Assembly (NCBI GenBank): GCA_001695595.3
Contig: MBPM02000065.1
Location: 62,001-126,000, forward strand
Direction of reading: 5' to 3'
Source: Plasmopara viticola
Taxonomy: Eukaryota > Oomycota > Peronosporomycetes > Peronosporales > Peronosporaceae
Length of the DNA: 64,000 bases
Below are positions 59,279 to 64,000 of the stretch, in pieces (position 1 is the stretch's first letter; every line of letters begins with the position of its first letter). The notes beneath the pieces were generated by a model that was not told the origin of the DNA, made no database searches, and was given only the letters and a program-made list of their open reading frames with translations. The translations under genes were made by a program, and so were the position numbers.

Positions 59279-60261
59279 ATGGCAACGCCGCAAGCCGAAA
59301 AACTACTCGTGACTGCAGCGAAAAACGGGCTCGCTATCCCTTGCACCTCCGACGCCACTACCTTTCTATTAGCTCGTCCACGTGGCGCCTATACCGCCGC
59401 TCGAACCGTGCTCCAGACCAGAATCTTCGACTACGAGACTCACATACGTCGTCTTGGTCCGTCAGTATTTGCGTCTCGCATTTGTGCAACTCTAATGCTT
59501 TTGTTGTAGTGGAGTCGACCGTTGCCATGCAAAGCGAAAAGCAGCTGACAATCAGTGCTGTGGAAAAGGAATTGAGACCGCGGACTGAAGCCACACTTAC
59601 CGCCGCGATGACCGCCTTTAAAAAACTATACGAGGTGCCAAAGCACCAGGAGTACAAGATCAACGTTCTGGTGTGTCCTCCAGAGGGATATAGAGTGAAC
59701 GGGGAGATGTTAGCCAATATGGACATTTTCTGCCATATAAGTCTCCTTCCACCGGTGCGCTCCGAGATGGTGAACCTGGAGGTGGCAGGTTTGCCGCGTC
59801 ATAATGCTACAGCAAAAGACTCGGCTTGGGTGAGAGAGCGGAAGGCAATATATGACAAGATCGCTCCAAATGTGGAGGAGGTGATTTTAATGGACCAAGA
59901 GACTCGGCATTTATTGGAAGGCTCGCAAACGAATTTTTATGCTATTCAAGATGATATGGTGTATACCGCGGAGGAGGGGATTCTTAAAGGAACGGTTAGG
60001 TCTCTTGTCCTCGACGTTTGTGCACAAAATCTTATCGGCATCAAGCTTCAACCCCCAGTGCTGGATGATATTGAAAAATGGCAAGGTTGCTTTATTTCAA
60101 GCACATCGAGATTGGTTTTGGGAGCGAAGTCGCTGGCGTATGTACATCCTGGCACAAAGGAAGCTACGACGACAAACTTCGCGGCGCATCCCATCATGGA
60201 CCAAATCACCAGTTTAGTTCGTGAATCGGTATTTAGCAGGAGTACGGAAGTATTTAAATGA
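59279..60261 (+). CDS. Class IV (BCAT/DAAT-fold) PLP aminotransferase-like protein
   Basis: Two exons, 59279-59456 and 59510-60261, are joined by a 53-nt GT-AG intron and give 309 residues. The junction restores the motif HIRRLVES, which fits the H-x-x-RL-x-x-S pattern of the fold. Other family marks are GAYTAARTV and FDYETHI near the N-terminus, EGSQTNFYAI (the E-x-x-x-SN-type phosphate region) and EEGILKGTVRSLVLD. A candidate PLP lysine is K162 in NATAKDS, not proven. The family includes branched-chain and D-amino-acid aminotransferases and aminodeoxychorismate lyase, and I cannot choose the substrate. The donor site (GTCCGT) is non-consensus. Other in-phase donors exist at 59448 and 59451, but they would remove the RL pair. 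No targeting peptide is obvious. Confidence 0.82.
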
Positions 60262-60329
60262 AGTAAATGAGATATCACCTTTATTATGATACGCGGCACC
60301 AACTTTTTTTTTAAGAGAGAATGGATAAA

Positions 60330-60653
60330 GCTTCGGAAAAGGTTGGGGTGACGCCCTCCTTCCAAGCGCGGGGGCTAAATGCTCGTGCGCTTCGGGCAGG
60401 TGCTCTCGGGCATCTGCAGGTCTCTAACGAGTCTCACCCTCGACGCGACGGTCTCCAGCACCAGGGCGCCACGTGGGCTCTTACCAAGTCAGAGCTGAAC
60501 AAAGTAATGGAAGACCCTCACGACCTCGGTGCTGGCTGCACTGCCCGCCGAACGAGACCCGACGTATGCGGACACCACTCTATGCCGTGGACTAGCCAGA
60601 CCGAGCCTAGCACGTGCATAACTTGGCAACGCGATAACGCAATACAATTCAAT
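60330..60653 (+). mobile_element. SINE-like retroposon, copy 3
   Basis: This is a 324-bp copy on the plus strand, 68 bp after the aminotransferase stop. It is flanked by a 12-bp target duplication AGAATGGATAAA at 60318-60329 and 60654-60665. The head (CTTCGGAAAAGGTTGGGG) and tail (AACGCAATACAATTCAATA) match the copies at 12.5 and 13.5 kb. A frame open through the whole element (SFQARGLNARALRAGALG) is shared with copy 1 but broken in copy 2, so it is probably incidental to its GC-rich composition. By position, it may affect the 3' end of the aminotransferase transcript. Confidence 0.8.
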
Positions 60654-60670
60654 AGAATGGATAAAATACA

Positions 60671-61559
60671 CTTTTTCCAAATTGAGTGGAAAAAATATAT
60701 TAAAAGGGGAAATATCTACCTTGAATCACAACTTTTCCACTTAAATCTACCTACAAAGTAAAAAAACTATTGAAAAGTAAAAAAATATATACCGAACTCA
60801 CTAAAGAAAATATACTTTCATCTTGCTTCCAACAAAGCAAACTCGGAGTCAAGGTTCACAAACTTGAAAAGTCCGCCGGTACAGGTTGCTTTCGTGAAGA
60901 AGACCCGGAGATACTGGTGCATCGACGCTTATTGTGTCCCACTTGACCACAGCTGCCGCATCGATAATTTTTTTTTTGCGCGTCAACTTCTAATGTAGCA
61001 TGCTATGATTCGATTTGCTTCAATTTGGGTCGACCTTTTCTTTTGGACGGATCTATATCACTTTTTACCAGTTCACTTTTTTGTCACAAATGGCTTCACT
61101 TCGAGTGCTTCATCGCAGGCAAGTAGATACGTTTTGGCTGACCACATATCCTTAAATAACAATTCTGCACGTGCTGCTGTGAGTTGTCGACATGGAGCAT
61201 TCACATCCTTCACATAACCGCTTGTGCAGGTACCACTGGAAACATTTACCTCAACAGCATATTCCATTTGCTCGTTTGTTTCAATTCGAACTGACACAAC
61301 AAACGAAATAGTTGAACTTGGACATACTCAAGGTGTCTTTTAATTCTTAGCATTCAAAGTGATGCAATTGGCAGCATAAGGCGTAACCACACCTCATTGT
61401 TTGGTCTGCTCAGCAAATTCGAGCCACTTTGTAGCAAGTGGATTTGAAATCGCGCCATTTTCTGTCTGCATTGCATCTTAATTATCTCTAGTTTTCTTGC
61501 ATGAAGCAAGAAATTAGCAAATATATATATACCTTTTCTCAAATTAAATGGAAAAAATA
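60671..61559. repeat. Short diverged direct repeat bounding the MULE remnant
   Basis: CTTTTTCCAAATTGAGTGG with an A-rich tail at 60671-60697 resembles CTTTTCTCAAATTAAATGG at 61533-61559 in the same orientation. The surrounding DNA is A-rich. They could mark edges of a decayed element that holds the transposase remnant, or may simply be an AT-rich repeat. Confidence 0.3.
60917..61300 (-). pseudogene. MULE (Mutator-like) transposase C-terminal remnant
   Basis: On the minus strand the frame at 61297-61073 reads GTCTSGYVKDVNAPCRQLTAA. This follows the SWIM zinc-finger pattern of MULE transposases (C-x-C-x(n)-C-x-H), but two of the four ligands are lost (CTS for CxC, CRQ for CxH). It continues KPFVTKKTGKK, resembling the basic stretch that follows SWIM. 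In another frame, at 60960-60917, is a complete CCHC zinc knuckle CGSCGQVGHNKRRC, also typical of the MULE C-terminus. The order SWIM, basic segment, knuckle supports the assignment. Frame changes and stops show it is dead. The catalytic DDE core is not visible in this window. Confidence 0.65.
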
Positions 61560-64000
61560 CTCCTCCAAAACAAAAAATGATGAAAAAGCGAAGAAATATA
61601 CCTGCAAAAATATACATGTAAACAATATAAAAAAGAGAATTTATACCTCTTTTTCACCGCATGCTGACCCGAGTGTAAAATGATAACGATTGAGTTGAAG
61701 TCACGAACCCACACTTCTCGCTATGGTCAACTGAATGACTCACGGCGCCAAGCGGGTTGTCTTCATCAACTGTTATGAGCAAATCGCTAACTGAGTTGTC
61801 TAAGCTTAGAATATTGGAGCTGCAAGGAAGCGTATGGACATTCGTCGATGACTCATTTGTGGCAACACCGACCATTTACGAATATGTGCCAAGCGTGTTA
61901 AGGTTTAAACCTTTCGGATTTTACGGCCAACCATTTGTCTATAATGGCGCGGGGAACCAGTTTGCGCGGAGCGGTTAGCCTCACAATGAAATGGAAGTCT
62001 GACAGGGCTTAGCCCCAAAGAAATCGGTTATCATTAAGACGAATTGAGCGTTAAAGTCTGGCTTGCTAGTGATTGGGGTACCTTGAAGGGGCTTAGTAAA
62101 GCATAAGTTGTCCTTGTCGACTCAGGGCGTCGAACAAATATGTTCGACACTCCAAACAACCGAAGGGTATCAGTCACATGCTAACGCTCTACAAGTAGAT
62201 CGTTGCGGCATTTCCACTATTTTTGGCGCTAAAAAGAAGGGTCATTGTATGATAGTAATAGATATAAATCTCTCCAACTCCAATAGCGTCTGGCGCTATT
62301 TAGTCGTAGCCTCGGACACGAGATATGACTTATGGCATGGCTGGAATACCACAAAGCGTACGTGGACTGAATGTCGAAAACCTACACGCCATCCGCTCTG
62401 AACCCAGCGGTGAGTGATAGATTTTTTCTGCCTAGAATCAGAAAAGTTACTTGCGTGGACACTGGACAAAGCGGTTAGCGTGCCGAACATTAATGGTCTT
62501 GAGGACAAGAGTCCGGAGCTTGGAGTGAAGCCAAAGCCATTGTGCAATACTTGTAAGAAACCACACTCATTGGTTATTGGTTTAGCTGGAGTAGTGCAAA
62601 CTGATGACGGAATAGTGAGCTTCTACTGCTCCACGTGGAGTGGTGCACTCTACACTGAGATGAGTGTAAAAGGCAGCACTTGCTGCATGTCACGGACGTC
62701 GTGATTGGCTTTAAGTCAAGACATTTAAGGTGAGTCCTTATCAATGCGCGTGTATTAACACATTGTGAAATGAGCAATGCGCGTATAGAACGTCGATTGC
62801 TGCACGTCATGCAAAATTAGGCATAAGCTAGCACGACTTTTACAATACACTTGAAGTGGCAAATTGCCCATTCATCAACGCTTGTCCTACTCCTCTGCGC
62901 TCAATTTGAAACACCTGTTGTGACAGTTGAGCATTAAGAGGTAGATTCGGTCGAACCTAATTGCGTGTGCATATCCAGGTACACCAACGTGGTCGTGGAA
63001 ATAAGTGAATGAAGCTCGCCCGCACGTATCATAGATAGCTATGGGTTAATACATCGCTAAAGCTGTTGCAGGATCCTGTTGCAAGAGCAGCAAGATGGAA
63101 ACTCTATGGCAAAAGAGGCTTAGCAAACTTAAAACTCTTCGAAGTCAAAGTCGACGAGCCTCGGTACTAATCTCGGAAGTTGAGTTCACTAATGCAGTGC
63201 GAAAGAGGCTCCTATCGGCAAGTACTGAAGCAATTCGCCGTCCAGTGAGATGTCTACTCACTATCTTGCCAGCAAGCCCGGCATATAATTGAGGAGTGTA
63301 CAATCCGGTCATTGTAGAGCATGGCACCGAACACTCCTCGAGACTACAAAGCTCGTCGTGAGGTTTTCGGGAATTGAGCGGCTTGACTTGGCTTATAATA
63401 TGACGTTGTTCCAGCGGGACTTTACAGCGGATGTGTAGGTGCTTTTGGCCCCTTAACAAGTCTTACTCAAGCGTCATTGAAAGCCAAGACGCGTGCGCAT
63501 CTAAAATTACCCTTACTGCCAGCACAAACAAGGTAAATATCATTCAGTTTGGGCCCAACCTTGGGTACTCCCCGGCCATGTCACCGCCACGATACAATTA
63601 CATACATTTGTTAAATCTTCAGGGTGTTACAATACAAAATATGACCGCATTAAACGAAGTGCTTTGCACCTAAAGAATGAATTACAGTTTGTTTACGTTT
63701 GTTTACGTGATGGGCTGGAGACAACTCACCTCCAATATGCCTTGGCTTCAACATACTGCTGAGATATAGGTTGGAATCGTAAATATTAAGCGCGGGTTTG
63801 AAGTTACTCTTTTCAGCTGTCTAAAAACCGCGGGTTACGTAGAAAGGCTTTGTTGCATCTGATGTCAATTTGCAGTGGCCTTCAGATAATCTTGCGGGAG
63901 CCGATGAGCTCTACGAAGTGGAAGAACCACTTTACTTACAAAGCGGCTATGAAAGAACCTCTGCTTCATGTAGCAATCCACATGGAAGAGCTACTGGTCT
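61560..64000. other. Terminal interval with decayed coding fragments
   Basis: No intact gene. Plus-strand frames at 61757-61978, 62108-62401 and 62414-62704 have coding-like composition and lie in order, suggesting pieces of one broken gene. The frames at 63095-63292 and 63431-63673 are unassigned. GGAGAC followed by CCTTGGCTTCAACATAC near 63717-63760 resembles 47338-47385 in the inverted array element, so another fragment of that family may start here. Confidence 0.35.
62108..62704 (+). pseudogene. Unrecognised broken gene fragments
   Basis: Two adjacent frames (62108-62401 and 62414-62704) together encode about 190 residues. The first has GHCMIVIDINLSNSNSVWRY and LWHGWNTTKRTWTECRKP, the second LCNTCKKPHSLVIGLAG. 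The alternation of aromatic and charged residues looks like a real globular protein. A stop and frame change between them, and no convincing start, argue for a pseudogene or an unannotated intron. The family is not recognised. Confidence 0.3.

Overview
The window looks like nuclear DNA of a eukaryote, most likely a plant-associated oomycete (Phytophthora or a downy mildew; inferred). The evidence is short spliceable GT-AG introns of 53-78 nt, a BK-type (Slo) ion channel, a FYVE-domain protein with an unusual domain set, a PACRG-like axonemal gene, a MULE-type transposase remnant, and long gene-poor tracts of decayed sequence between compact genes. There is no bacterial operon structure and no rRNA or CRISPR array.

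Layout. 1-1956: 5'-truncated coiled-coil gene. 1957-8088: gene-poor, with a decayed glutamate-5-kinase-like fragment, two adjacent foldback palindromes and a tRNA-like relic. 8089-11296: four-exon BK-like channel gene with two RCK domains but no GYG selectivity filter. 11297-17174: gene-poor, with two copies of a ~323-bp SINE-like retroposon, one of which interrupts a reading frame. 17175-33354: nine head-to-tail ~1.8-kb units, the most striking structure here. 33355-35300: flank of the array. 38273-43179: an island of three ordinary genes: EF-hand/MYND protein (-), FYVE/F-box/SAM/trypsin-like fusion (+) and PACRG-like protein (-). 47090-50840: a diverged, inverted, single-unit copy of the array element plus its flank. 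50841-57641: gene-poor, with near-perfect foldbacks. 57642-60261: quiescin-type sulfhydryl oxidase and class IV aminotransferase, 125 bp apart on the same strand. 60330-64000: third SINE-like copy, MULE remnant and decayed coding fragments.

The array and the inverted copy share the same unit and the same downstream junction. The right copy holds only one unit, so the left copy appears to have been amplified from one to nine units and kept nearly uniform, while the two loci drifted apart. The three-gene island lies between the two inverted copies. Splice junctions for the channel, the MYND protein, the PACRG-like protein and the aminotransferase were worked out by reading-frame phase and family similarity and have not been confirmed with transcripts. 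All identity statements come from reading by eye, not from computed alignments.
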